Shown here piece after piece: positions 41,352-49,834 of a stretch of 53,657 nucleotides of DNA (the stretch's first letter is position 1; each line of letters begins with the position of its first letter). The notes beneath the pieces are model-generated. The model was not told the DNA's origin. It saw nothing but the letters and a program-made list of their open reading frames with translations, and did no database searches. This DNA is from an uncultured Prevotellaceae bacterium. Its GTDB lineage: Bacteria > Bacteroidota > Bacteroidia > Bacteroidales > Bacteroidaceae. Location of the stretch: assembly GCA_900316505.1 (NCBI GenBank), contig ONDH01000026.1, forward strand, positions 1 to 53,657. The letters are read 5' to 3'. Position numbers and translations under genes: made by a program.

Positions 41352-43676
41352 TCATTTTTTCATTTTTACTTTCACATACGTATCCCCTCTCTTCTCGATG
41401 AGTTTGTTTTTATTCCAGAGGTGAATCACCATCTTGACAGGCGTCTTGATGTAGGCGCGTTGCAGCACCACACGAAGTTCGTCTTTCGTGAACTCATCAG
41501 GCATCTTGTTGAAGATTTCTGCCTGAGGTACGGCATTCTTCTTGGCATTCTGCTGCACCTCGTTGTAGCGTTCGCCAAACTGGTAGAGGCTGTTTCTGAG
41601 GTCAACGGTGCAGAACCACTTCACGAAGTTTGTGATGATCTGTTGCTCCCTCTTGCCCACATTGGCATACAGGCCATGACACAGCAACGCCAAGCGGAAG
41701 CCTTTCACAGCAGCACGCCTACGAAATACATCCCTTGCCTCGTTCAAGGTAGATGCACTCTTGATTCTCTCTTCCTCCAGCCAATCCAGGAGTGGCTTGT
41801 AGATATAGGAGAGGTCAACGTGCTCGAAGGGCTGAAACTCGTATTGTTCTGCCATCAGTTTATCCAGATTAGCGGCGCTGGTGTCTTGCAAATCAGATTT
41901 GTCAAAGGTCAATGGCAACTTGTAGTTTTTCAGTTCCAATCGCGTAAGGATGTTGGTAATCTGCAATTGATCAGCCTTCGGTATCTTCTTCCAAGGCACA
42001 AACTTGGCAAAAGTTTGGTTCTCAATCGGGCATACTGAGAAGCGAGTCACCAATCCATCTTCCACATTCTTGAAGAAGCGGTCAATCTGGTCTTGGGTGC
42101 TTGTGAACAATAAATTCATGAACATCTGCACCTCACCCTTGAAGGTGTTCACGCTCTTGTAATATTGTCCATAGAAACCATTGTCCCAAGTCACACGCCA
42201 CAGGTCACTTTTGTCACCACCCTGACCTTTATTCCCTTTGGTGAACGTGTCCAATTCCTCAGCCTCAATGTACATGTGATGCCCTTTGTTGTCCCTCATC
42301 TTTGTGAGCAGTTCAGGAATGGAAATCAAAGGTTTCACGATACGTACACTCACATGGGGCTGTTCCTCTCCCTTGTCATTCGCACCTTTCGTTTTCTGTG
42401 TCTCTGCCCAAATCGCCTCACGAGCATTGCTGATCTCATCCCTGTCACGGAGATTTTGCAACAGTCCTGAAAGCCTTTTGATGAAGGACTTGCCCGATGA
42501 AGGAGGTGCAAACAAGAGGCTTATAAACTCTGTACTCTGTTCTGAGTCATCGAAGTACGTGGCTCTGAGATGGGAGGTGAGAGTACCCAGAATTGGAAGA
42601 AGGGCAACAACAGTGGGGACTTTGAAATCCTCGGGTGCTGAGTTGACATACTGCCGAAAGATGGGTGGGAGTGTGGGCATCTTTGGCAGGGGTTCTGCCT
42701 TGGGTTCTTCCTCGTTCTCCATTCTTGTGCGCTCAGCCAACAAGCCCTTGTTCTTCAACCAAAAGTAAAGTTTTGAGTCAAGCCTTGTGGTGCGGTTTGA
42801 GCCACACAAACCAACGCATTGCGCCCATGTTTCTTCGATGCCGTGATTGTAGGAAGGGAGAACAGCGTGTACAATTTTGGGGTCGTTATTGCAGAGGTTT
42901 CGGAACAACACGATAAGTTCATTGTAGAATGTGTGTACTGTTCCCCCTGCCGGGTCTCCTCCTGTTTCGTCAATAAAGTCACGGACAATTTGCGCCAACG
43001 GCACACCATTGTACTTGAAGTTTTTGTACTTTTCATCGTTGGAAAGCACCTCGCCTACCTTGGCATTTTCATTGGAGAACTTTTCCGTTGTGCCTGTAAT
43101 CTTGTATTGGTTCATTTGCTGAACGGACACCTCAGGCACCTCATCGAAAAGTCCCTCCGTATAAAGGATATAGTCAGCAGGCACGAGGTATGAAAGCCTT
43201 GAAAGGTCTTTGCAGGCAGGGTCAACTACTCCGTAGGCATCCAACTTCAAATCATGCACACATCTCTCAATAGTTTCCTCCATGCCGTCAGCATGACAAC
43301 AGACCAACAGGCGCAAGCCCTTGCCGCTGGGGGTGATGTGAATGAGGCGCACATACAGCCTCTCCAGTTCGGACTTCATCTTCTCAATGCTTTCTTTGAG
43401 AATAGCCACATCGAGCGGAGTGGTGCCGTCAATATCAATCATGACTAAGCCTGTGGGTGTGCAGTTCTCCTTCTTTCGAGTCTTGTCACCCACCGTACCC
43501 ATCGGCATCATGGCAGGGAGTTCATCTTTCAAACTCTTGTCGCCAGTCTTGGCAATCTCCTCACACTTCTTCCTGATATTCGTGTTTTCTTCGAGGAAAT
43601 TGTACATGTCTGCCAACGACTTCCACGAAGTCGTCGGCTTGACACTTTTGTTATTGTTATACACATCTATTTTCAT
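41352..43676 (-). CDS. VirE_N/BT4734-like plus DUF3987 protein, primase/helicase-type
   Basis: This 774-aa protein has an N-terminal VirE_N (BT4734) domain with GLVMIDIDGTT and HITPSGKGLRLLV, a fold related to archaeo-eukaryotic primases. A DUF3987 ATPase-like domain follows with Walker A APPSSGKSF (Lys396) and a later DLWRVTWDNGFYGQYYKSV region. Such proteins are found in Bacteroidetes mobile elements and are thought to drive their replication, so it suggests an integrated element or remnant. Its start overlaps the next gene by 4 nt. Confidence 0.9.
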   Translation of the reverse strand: MKIDVYNNNKSVKPTTSWKSLADMYNFLEENTNIRKKCEEIAKTGDKSLKDELPAMMPMGTVGDKTRKKENCTPTGLVMIDIDGTTPLDVAILKESIEKMKSELERLYVRLIHITPSGKGLRLLVCCHADGMEETIERCVHDLKLDAYGVVDPACKDLSRLSYLVPADYILYTEGLFDEVPEVSVQQMNQYKITGTTEKFSNENAKVGEVLSNDEKYKNFKYNGVPLAQIVRDFIDETGGDPAGGTVHTFYNELIVLFRNLCNNDPKIVHAVLPSYNHGIEETWAQCVGLCGSNRTTRLDSKLYFWLKNKGLLAERTRMENEEEPKAEPLPKMPTLPPIFRQYVNSAPEDFKVPTVVALLPILGTLTSHLRATYFDDSEQSTEFISLLFAPPSSGKSFIKRLSGLLQNLRDRDEISNAREAIWAETQKTKGANDKGEEQPHVSVRIVKPLISIPELLTKMRDNKGHHMYIEAEELDTFTKGNKGQGGDKSDLWRVTWDNGFYGQYYKSVNTFKGEVQMFMNLLFTSTQDQIDRFFKNVEDGLVTRFSVCPIENQTFAKFVPWKKIPKADQLQITNILTRLELKNYKLPLTFDKSDLQDTSAANLDKLMAEQYEFQPFEHVDLSYIYKPLLDWLEEERIKSASTLNEARDVFRRRAAVKGFRLALLCHGLYANVGKREQQIITNFVKWFCTVDLRNSLYQFGERYNEVQQNAKKNAVPQAEIFNKMPDEFTKDELRVVLQRAYIKTPVKMVIHLWNKNKLIEKRGDTYVKVKMKK

Positions 43677-43996
43677 GGCGTCATCAGCATTTGAATGTCA
43701 AACACTTTGCACTGCTGGATGTTCTTCACCTGCCCCTGTGGGTTCTTCCACTCCTTGATGGAGAAGCCACACCGAAACTCCATGCACTTCTTCTCTTCCA
43801 TGCCCTTGCGGATGTTGGCGATATAGGCAGGATTCCCGCAGGTGTGTTCTGCCTGAATATCATCCGAATGTTCCTTGCCATCGCTGCCGATGTAAGGGAT
43901 GGTTAACACCAAACGATACGTTTCCCTGTCCTCGCCCTCGTTAGTCTTCCACTTACGGGGCTCTCCGATTTCACGGATAAAACCTTTTAAGTTCAT
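43673..43996 (-). CDS. small conserved protein, possible single-stranded DNA-binding analog
   Basis: This 107-aa protein (MNLKGFIREIGEPRKWKTNEGEDRETYRLVL) with a beta-rich pattern, FSIKEWKNPQGQVKNIQQCKVFDIQML, and a position directly before a primase-type gene looks like an OB-fold single-strand DNA-binding factor of a mobile element. That assignment is inference from pattern and context. It overlaps the downstream gene by 4 nt. Confidence 0.65.
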   Translation of the reverse strand: MNLKGFIREIGEPRKWKTNEGEDRETYRLVLTIPYIGSDGKEHSDDIQAEHTCGNPAYIANIRKGMEEKKCMEFRCGFSIKEWKNPQGQVKNIQQCKVFDIQMLMTP

Positions 43997-44032
43997 AACA
44001 CTAATATTTTATAAATTAATAATTGTTTTTTT

Positions 44033-44125
44033 GAACACGAACCTTTAGCTCGGCGTAGCCAATCTCTCGAATCTTTCGAATTTTTAGGTTCTATTTATTC
44101 GTGTAAATCCGTGTGATTCGTGTTC
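44033..44125. repeat. composite element with inverted GAACACGAA arms
   Basis: GAACACGAA (44033-44041) and TTCGTGTTC (44117-44125) are perfect 9-bp inverted arms around the core ACCTTTAGCTCGGCGTAGCC (44041-44060), identical to that in mfd. The element lies in the 141-bp gap of the operon. Confidence 0.75.
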
Positions 44126-44137
44126 GTTTTAATCCTC

Positions 44138-44404
44138 TCATCTCATGTATGCAATCAGTTTCGACAGCACCCAGGCGAAGCGTTCCGCAGCCCGGTTGAC
44201 AGAGAATTCAGCCTTCTCGAAGTTGATTTTCACTTGCCATATCTTCCTGCTCTCGGAGAGTCGGAAGAAAGGCGTTTCAAGAACTGTGTGCAGATTGCTG
44301 GGTTTTGTTCCCTGCTGATACGCGGTGAACTGCACCTGACCATACTCGTTCAGAATGGCGGAGCCTCGGTAGGTGACTCCTGGTTTTAATTCTAATTTTT
44401 TCAT
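44138..44404 (-). CDS. small protein of unknown function
   Basis: This 88-aa protein (MKKLELKPGVTYRGSAILNEYGQVQFTAYQQ) is predicted beta-rich then helical (AAERFAWVLSKLIAYM). No family is recognised. It sits 13 bp downstream of the 44418-44603 gene in the same operon. Confidence 0.6.
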   Translation of the reverse strand: MKKLELKPGVTYRGSAILNEYGQVQFTAYQQGTKPSNLHTVLETPFFRLSESRKIWQVKINFEKAEFSVNRAAERFAWVLSKLIAYMR

Positions 44405-44417
44405 GATGAATCAATGT

Positions 44418-44603
44418 TTAGTGGTTTGTTGATAAATATTCTGCTGACTGTAAAAAGTTCATGGCATAACACCTGATGCGAGAGGCAAGGACAGACTTGT
44501 GCTTGAAATTCAAAGCCCTCCAGATGAAAACCTTATTTGTCGAAGGAAAAGCAGCGTGTAACTTACGCAGTTCCTCTTTGTTTGTAATGATAATTTTTCT
44601 CAT
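44418..44603 (-). CDS. small basic protein of unknown function
   Basis: This 61-aa protein is rich in Lys and Arg (MRKIIITNKEELRKLHAAFP, then FKHKSVLASRIRCYAMNFLQ). Its start overlaps the stop of the previous gene as ATGA, so the two are coupled. A DNA-binding or regulatory role is possible but unshown. Confidence 0.6.
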   Translation of the reverse strand: MRKIIITNKEELRKLHAAFPSTNKVFIWRALNFKHKSVLASRIRCYAMNFLQSAEYLSTNH

Positions 44604-44974
44604 GCTGTAGCAAATTTGAAAATCACTTCATTCATCATCGTTTCCATTGTCTTTCGGCTCAGGATGCCCTTTTCCATGCCAATCCAGAGATAGCACGTGG
44701 TTAACATCCTATCCACTGCCACACATCCAGTCATGTGTGCCACCCGATGGCAGGTGAAGTCCAGCAGGTTGTCCGCAATCTCCAACTGCATGTTTTCGTC
44801 GAATCCGTACAACACCTCGTTCAACAGTTTGCAGAGTTCTGGACTCAGTTTGTCATCCAAACACTCCATGACAAACTTGGCTGTGCCGTCCATCTTTGCC
44901 CCAATTCTCAGATTGTTTTTAACCAACTTCACCTGCTTGGTGAAGTAAGGCTGCAAGAAATTTACTTTCTTCAT
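44600..44974 (-). CDS. protein of unknown function, first clear gene of the replication-type operon
   Basis: This 124-aa protein (MKKVNFLQPYFTKQVKLVKNNLRIGAKMDGTAKFVMECLDDKLSPELCKLL) is mostly helical, with CHRVAHMTGCVAVDRMLTTCYLWIGMEKG. No family is recognised. It begins after a gap holding a terminator and a possible 25-aa ORF. Confidence 0.6.
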   Translation of the reverse strand: MKKVNFLQPYFTKQVKLVKNNLRIGAKMDGTAKFVMECLDDKLSPELCKLLNEVLYGFDENMQLEIADNLLDFTCHRVAHMTGCVAVDRMLTTCYLWIGMEKGILSRKTMETMMNEVIFKFATA

Positions 44975-45006
44975 AATCGTAAATATTTTTTATATTAATA
45001 ATGTGA

Positions 45007-45084
45007 TTATTTCTCCTCAGCGGTCAAGGGGATGATTGTGCCCTGTTCCTGGCTGATTTCTGATGGCAAATTTCGGGATTTCAT
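45007..45084 (-). CDS. possible 25-aa ORF
   Basis: MKSRNLPSEISQEQGTIIPL with a final TAEEK reads as plausible protein before the operon, starting with ATG at 45084. It is too short to confirm and no ribosome-binding site stands out. Confidence 0.25.
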   Translation of the reverse strand: MKSRNLPSEISQEQGTIIPLTAEEK

Positions 45085-45138
45085 CAAAGCACCTCAGATT
45101 TCTTCCGTCACCTGAAAGCAGAAAAATAACGACAACGG

Positions 45139-45180
45139 AAAAAAAGCAGGGACTTTCACCTGTTGGCAAAAATCCCTGCT
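45139..45180 (-). terminator. terminator of the 45202-46605 gene
   Basis: On the minus strand AGCAGGGA pairs with TCCCTGCT (perfect 8-bp stem, 20-nt loop), followed by a run of Ts (45139-45145). It ends transcription of the 467-aa gene before the replication-type operon. Confidence 0.75.
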
Positions 45181-45201
45181 CAAAATCGCTAAAATCTTCC
45201 G

Positions 45202-46605
45202 TTAAAACATGGTGGCTTCACCCCTCAAAACGGAAGAGAGAAAATATAGCCTTGACCTGTCCTTTTCTTCAAGGTCCTTAAACACATCATTCGTTTCTAT
45301 GGAACGATGGAGGCTCTTCAAATAGTCGGCACAGCGTATGTTTTTCTTGTCTAATACTTTTTGTATAATAGAGAAGCATAGCCAGTAAATCTCTTTATAC
45401 TTGGTAAATTCTCTTGTAGAGAAAGCCCCTGTTCTGTTGTCATCCAAAGTACAGAACGTCACACATTGCCGCAAAGGTTTGGTGATGGTGTCTGGTGAAA
45501 TATCTTCCTCGTATTCTTCCTTCAAGAACGCTGCCATCAATTTGGCATTGTTTTCATTTTGACACACTAATCCCAAATCCTTCAGGGCAGCAAAGAAGAA
45601 CGAAGCATTCTTCTTCTTTCCAAAACTCACATAAAGATCAATAGCCCCCATTATCAATTTTACAAACTCATAAGAGGCTTCATTGACAAAGAGTCTCCCC
45701 TCATACTTCTCGCATGGCTCCAACAAGAAAAGTGCATCAATATGGTTGTTCAATATTTTGCACGATTCGCGGAACTTGAAATGTTCCATCATTTCATCTA
45801 CGCTGACCTTGTCTCTGTTTTCTACCACCTTCTTTGCCACATAATCCCTGTCATCCCGGTGTGCATTGATGATGGCGAGTATTTTATTATTATTATTCCT
45901 AAGATTATCAGCGTTCAGTTCTCGAAGCAGATTCCCTAATATTTCCACATGTGTTTTTCCCTTATTATCCTTATTGCTTAAATCGTCTTTTGCCCTTGCA
46001 ACCAACATACTCTTATCCCACTCCCAATATTTCCTGATATAGTAGGATTCCATCTCCTTCATGCGTTCCATTCTTGCATCATCGTCACGTTTCATTTTCT
46101 TAGCATCATCCAGCAAATCTTCAATCATTTCAATCACGCCATTTATGGCAATCTCCATATCCGCATAGTTGCCAGTAGAATCTTCAATCAGCAACTGTCT
46201 TGCATTGATGTAGGCTTGGCTGTGCTCTTTAGGAGGGAAGAATTGAGAACGGTTTTCTTCATTCACAATCTCATCTCCATCAAAAAAGGGTGTCGCTCCA
46301 TCGCGCAATGCATAACCTATTTTCATGTCGCAATTACTTTGCGATAAATATTCCATCAAATTCAACAGATAACCTCGAGTTTCCACCCAATCAATACCAA
46401 TCACATCAGGAATGAATCTTGTTTGCCATTCTTGCGCTTCTTTCATCATCTTTGCCAACCTACGTGCAGCCACCAGCAACGAATATACCATCAAACCCTT
46501 TTCCGACGGATAGAGTTTCGGGTACGAATCCTTCACCACATTGCCAAGATGGATAAAGTGGTCAAGCGAATGTTGCAGTTCCTGACGAAGTTGTTCGATT
46601 TTCAT
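45202..46605 (-). CDS. 467-aa protein of unknown function between type I restriction and replication modules
   Basis: The start at 46605 (MKIEQLRQELQHSLDHFIHLGNVV) was chosen because the upstream in-frame stretch (46606-46719) reads through a GC-rich, structured segment with an unlikely composition. The protein is long, mostly helical and charged, with DDAKKMKRDDDARMERMKEM, WEWDKSMLVARAKDDLSNK and FFFAALKDLGLVCQNENNAKL. No enzyme motif or family is recognised. It has its own terminator and a structured leader at 46628-46818, and is co-oriented with hsdS upstream. It could be a defence, regulatory or mobile-element gene. Confidence 0.75.
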   Translation of the reverse strand: MKIEQLRQELQHSLDHFIHLGNVVKDSYPKLYPSEKGLMVYSLLVAARRLAKMMKEAQEWQTRFIPDVIGIDWVETRGYLLNLMEYLSQSNCDMKIGYALRDGATPFFDGDEIVNEENRSQFFPPKEHSQAYINARQLLIEDSTGNYADMEIAINGVIEMIEDLLDDAKKMKRDDDARMERMKEMESYYIRKYWEWDKSMLVARAKDDLSNKDNKGKTHVEILGNLLRELNADNLRNNNNKILAIINAHRDDRDYVAKKVVENRDKVSVDEMMEHFKFRESCKILNNHIDALFLLEPCEKYEGRLFVNEASYEFVKLIMGAIDLYVSFGKKKNASFFFAALKDLGLVCQNENNAKLMAAFLKEEYEEDISPDTITKPLRQCVTFCTLDDNRTGAFSTREFTKYKEIYWLCFSIIQKVLDKKNIRCADYLKSLHRSIETNDVFKDLEEKDRSRLYFLSSVLRGEATMF

Positions 46606-46627
46606 GCTTCTCCCTGTTTTTAAGGAA

Positions 46628-46818
46628 AGCGTGGGGCGGGCTGAACCTGCCTTGCCCAAACTCCAATAGGCTCTGGTATGCCTGTCCGTTGAAAAGACAC
46701 GACAAGCCATCCGTCCCACGCTGTTGGTACAGCATAGGCCAGTTGCTCGTCAGTTTCTATCGGACTTATTGTTTGAATTTACCAGATTCTTTGGAGTTCC
46801 CGATGAGTGCCAACTGAC
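46628..46818. other. structured, GC-rich leader region, candidate RNA element
   Basis: Nested inverted pairs are visible: AGCGTGGG (46628-46635) with CCCACGCT (46715-46722), GTCAGTT (46749-46755) with AACTGAC (46812-46818), and ATCGG (46759-46763) with CCGAT (46800-46804). GGGC/GCCC and AGGC/GCCT short stems lie inside the first. The region lies between the end of hsdS and the start of the 467-aa gene. It may be a folded 5' leader or a separate small RNA. The strand is not certain. The gap (46606-46862) has no convincing protein. Confidence 0.45.
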
Positions 46819-46862
46819 ACTAACACTGATGTTCTTCTTTTATCTTATTCTTCTTTTGTTCT

Positions 46863-48269
46863 TTATTGTATTTTTATATTATCAATCTCTACGAATAATG
46901 CCTCGATTTTCTCCACAATACGTCTCTGCTCGGCGAGAGGGGGAATGCCTATAATAAGATTATAGAATATTTCCTTATTCAAATGAGGAATTGCAGCACC
47001 CTTCTTTGAATTACGCAATATGTCTTTGTAGTACTTTATAAAAAACAACACATAAGGTAAAAACACCTCTTCTGAAACCCATAGCTGCTTGAATGTACTA
47101 CCCATATATCCGTCACAAGGAACAGTAAACACTTCACCTGAATTCTCCCCATCTACAAGGATGATGTTATCTCCCTGCTTTACGTATTTGCCTTTTGAAA
47201 GTATATCACCTGTTGACTTTCCTCTAAGAAACTTTGCGTCCAAGCAGACATAATCACCTTCTATCTTCTCACCATCAATTAGACTTGTTATTAAAGACAG
47301 TTTTGCAATTCCCCAATTATCGGGTATCTCAAACGGCTTTTCATCCTCGGAGATTGGTGTCTCTTCGAGGTCTTTCTTTTTGAGCACACCTTCCTGCACC
47401 AACCTACGTTTCTCCTCTCGAATTTTCTCCAAGAGCACACTGACAGGCTCATCATTCTCGTCTTGTGTACCCAACTTACCCATAATGGCATCTTGCAGAA
47501 CACTCTTCTTCAATTTGTCGGGCAACCCTGCATTCATCTTCGATGCCTCTTTATAGGCTTCCCCATATTCTTTGACAACAGGAAGCAATTCCTCTATTTT
47601 TGCCACAATGCGTTTCTGCTCTGCGAGAGGTGGAAGAGGGATAATGAGCGAAGTCATTGTTTCCGTCGCAACACGCGGCATTTTTATCCCAAATGTAGCC
47701 GAATTTATATACCTATCAACATATACGGATTTAAGAAGGTTGACTATATAGCCTTTACTAATATTACCATAGCATGTAAATGGTATAATTTCAGGTGTAC
47801 ATATGCCGTTTTGGGGTGCAATGAGAATTTTCAACAAATAAGGACGCAACTTACTATATAGGATGTCTCCTTCCTCAAAACAAGTTTTGTCACCAATTGC
47901 TTTCCTCTCGCCAACTGATTTTATGCATAGCAATTTGCCTCCCTTCTCTATGTCTTCAAGGTCAAGTCCCCATATATTAGGAGCAGCTTTTGAAGCATTG
48001 ATTTTCTTCTTAGTATGTGAATATGTAGATATTTCTCCTAATCTGCACCACTCCCAACTCTCAGGAATCTCAAAAGGTCTTTCATCCTCGCTGATGGGTG
48101 TTTCTTCGAGGTCTTTCTTTTTGAGTTTTCCTTCCTGCACCAACCTACGTTTCTCCTCTCGAATATTTTCCAAGAGAACGCTGGCTGGCTCATCGTTAGG
48201 GTCTTGTGGCACAAGTTTACCCTCTATTGCCATTTGAAGGATGCTGTCTGTTAGTTGCTTTGCTGTCAT
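46863..48269 (-). CDS. hsdS: type I restriction enzyme specificity subunit
   Basis: This 468-aa HsdS has two target-recognition domains (about residues 65-215 and 320-450), each preceded by a near-identical conserved helix region: PxDEPxSVLLExIREEKRRLVQEGxLKKKDLEETPISEDE. Each TRD is followed by PLAEQKRIVAKIEELL or PLAEQRRIVEKIEALF. The TRDs select the DNA sequence for cleavage and methylation by HsdR and HsdM. It overlaps hsdM by 4 nt. Confidence 0.95.
   Translation of the reverse strand: MTAKQLTDSILQMAIEGKLVPQDPNDEPASVLLENIREEKRRLVQEGKLKKKDLEETPISEDERPFEIPESWEWCRLGEISTYSHTKKKINASKAAPNIWGLDLEDIEKGGKLLCIKSVGERKAIGDKTCFEEGDILYSKLRPYLLKILIAPQNGICTPEIIPFTCYGNISKGYIVNLLKSVYVDRYINSATFGIKMPRVATETMTSLIIPLPPLAEQKRIVAKIEELLPVVKEYGEAYKEASKMNAGLPDKLKKSVLQDAIMGKLGTQDENDEPVSVLLEKIREEKRRLVQEGVLKKKDLEETPISEDEKPFEIPDNWGIAKLSLITSLIDGEKIEGDYVCLDAKFLRGKSTGDILSKGKYVKQGDNIILVDGENSGEVFTVPCDGYMGSTFKQLWVSEEVFLPYVLFFIKYYKDILRNSKKGAAIPHLNKEIFYNLIIGIPPLAEQRRIVEKIEALFVEIDNIKIQ
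47340..47466. repeat. hsdS internal direct repeat, copy 1
   Basis: This segment, encoding the conserved region before TRD2, is highly similar to 48081-48207 before TRD1, 741 bp apart. A second pair of similar segments (about 46909-46957 and 47597-47645) follows each TRD. Confidence 0.8.
48081..48207. repeat. hsdS internal direct repeat, copy 2
   Basis: Partner of 47340-47466, encoding the N-terminal conserved region before TRD1. Long shared tracts such as TTCCTGCACCAACCTACGTT occur in both. Confidence 0.8.
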
Positions 48270-49819
48270 AACTCTTCGATTTTTATGCCCAACATATCTT
48301 CTAACTTGCTCAAAGTGCGGTCTATCTTCGTATCCAACTCCTTGCGACGCAATTTGTAGTTGGTGATCAAGTCCTCAGGCGATAGAATTTCCTCTTCTTC
48401 TTTCGGGAACTTGCATTGGTCGAAGTTGCATTGCAAATCCATCAATTCTTGTGGAGTGAAGCAACGGGATTTCTCCCCATTCTCTAACTCTTGGCGGTTA
48501 TTCCACCATTCACGCACAGGGTTGAAATGGTCTGACAACATACGCTTTGTTTTCGAGAAATGCTTGTAGCCCTCAGGCATATCCAAACGATAAAACCATG
48601 TTTCTTTGGTGGCAAATCCCTCTGGCGCATCCTCTGCCTTTTCATTATTGAAGAAGAGAATATTGGTGGCAATAGAAGTGTAAGGTGCAAACACGCTGGT
48701 AGGCATACGCACAATGGTGTGCAGATTGAACTCTTGCAACATTCTCTTCTTGATAGCCAATTTGGGACCATCTGTGCCAAACAGGAAACCATCAGGCAAC
48801 ACCACACCTGCACGACCATTCTCTGCCAATCGTTGCATGATGAGCACCATGAAGAGGTCTGCTGTTTCACTGCTTCGGTATTCTGCCTTGAAATTCTGGC
48901 TGATAGAAGTATCCGTAGCCCCACCAAATGGAGGATTCATGGCAATCACATGCAGTTTCCCTTCTTCCATATAATCGCTCATCGGATGACTCAACGAATC
49001 CATATGGTACATCATGGGGTCTTTGATGCCATGCAACATGATGTTGGTCACGCCCAAGAGATAAGGGAAGGGCTTCCACTCCTGACCTATCACAGACTTT
49101 TGAAATTTTATTTCATCTTCTGCGGTGTCTCTCTGATCTGCCAAATGATTCAAGGCAGACACAAGGAATCCACCTGTTCCACATGCCAAGTCACCCACCT
49201 GTTCACCTAATCGTGGATTCAGTTGTTCAATCACAAAATTAGTCACAGCACGAGGGGTATAGAACTCACCTGCATGTCCTGCCGATTGAAGGTCACTCAA
49301 AATGCTCTCATAGATGTCACCAAACTGATGGCTCTCTTCTGTGTCCATCAAGTCCACATCCTCAATGATGTCGATGATTTCACGAAGCAAGGTGCCATTT
49401 TTCATGTATTGGTTGACCTCCTTGAACACTTCTTGCACAATGGCTTTATGACGTTTGGTTTCTCTGGTCACCTTGATGCCCTTGTACTGTTTGTCCACAC
49501 TCTCTTTGCCTTGCAACACAGGGAAAAGCGTATTGTTCACAAAGTTCAAAAGACGTTCGCCAGTCAACACATCTCCTATCGCCTTGCCTTCCTCATCCTT
49601 CGAGGGTGCCCAGTTGCGCCAGCGCAAATCCTCAGGTATGATGCTCTGGTATGTCTCGCCATTGTCTTCTGCATCAATTTCCCATTCATATTCCTGTGCG
49701 TCATACACTTTCAGGAAGAACAGCCATACCATCTGCTCAATGCGCTGGGCATCACCATTGATACCAGCATCCTGACGCATCTTCTGCTGGATGCTCTTCA
49801 CTAAATTTCCTACTGCCAT
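48266..49819 (-). CDS. hsdM: type I restriction enzyme methylase subunit
   Basis: This 517-aa adenine methyltransferase has an N-terminal HsdM_N helical domain, SAM-binding motif I DLACGTGGF (about residue 210) and the catalytic motif IV NPPF at Asn295. With HsdS it methylates the host recognition sequence. It lies between hsdR (15 bp gap) and hsdS (4-nt overlap). Confidence 0.96.
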   Translation of the reverse strand: MAVGNLVKSIQQKMRQDAGINGDAQRIEQMVWLFFLKVYDAQEYEWEIDAEDNGETYQSIIPEDLRWRNWAPSKDEEGKAIGDVLTGERLLNFVNNTLFPVLQGKESVDKQYKGIKVTRETKRHKAIVQEVFKEVNQYMKNGTLLREIIDIIEDVDLMDTEESHQFGDIYESILSDLQSAGHAGEFYTPRAVTNFVIEQLNPRLGEQVGDLACGTGGFLVSALNHLADQRDTAEDEIKFQKSVIGQEWKPFPYLLGVTNIMLHGIKDPMMYHMDSLSHPMSDYMEEGKLHVIAMNPPFGGATDTSISQNFKAEYRSSETADLFMVLIMQRLAENGRAGVVLPDGFLFGTDGPKLAIKKRMLQEFNLHTIVRMPTSVFAPYTSIATNILFFNNEKAEDAPEGFATKETWFYRLDMPEGYKHFSKTKRMLSDHFNPVREWWNNRQELENGEKSRCFTPQELMDLQCNFDQCKFPKEEEEILSPEDLITNYKLRRKELDTKIDRTLSKLEDMLGIKIEEL

Positions 49820-49834
49820 ATTATTTGTTATTTT

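Noticed and set aside
46606..46719. N-terminal extension of the 467-aa gene
   Set aside because: It reads through a structured GC-rich segment with low-complexity composition, and the ATG at 46605 gives a normal start.
46724..46954. Plus-strand frame over the end of hsdS
   Set aside because: It overlaps the hsdS coding end and the structured segment, and no family is visible.
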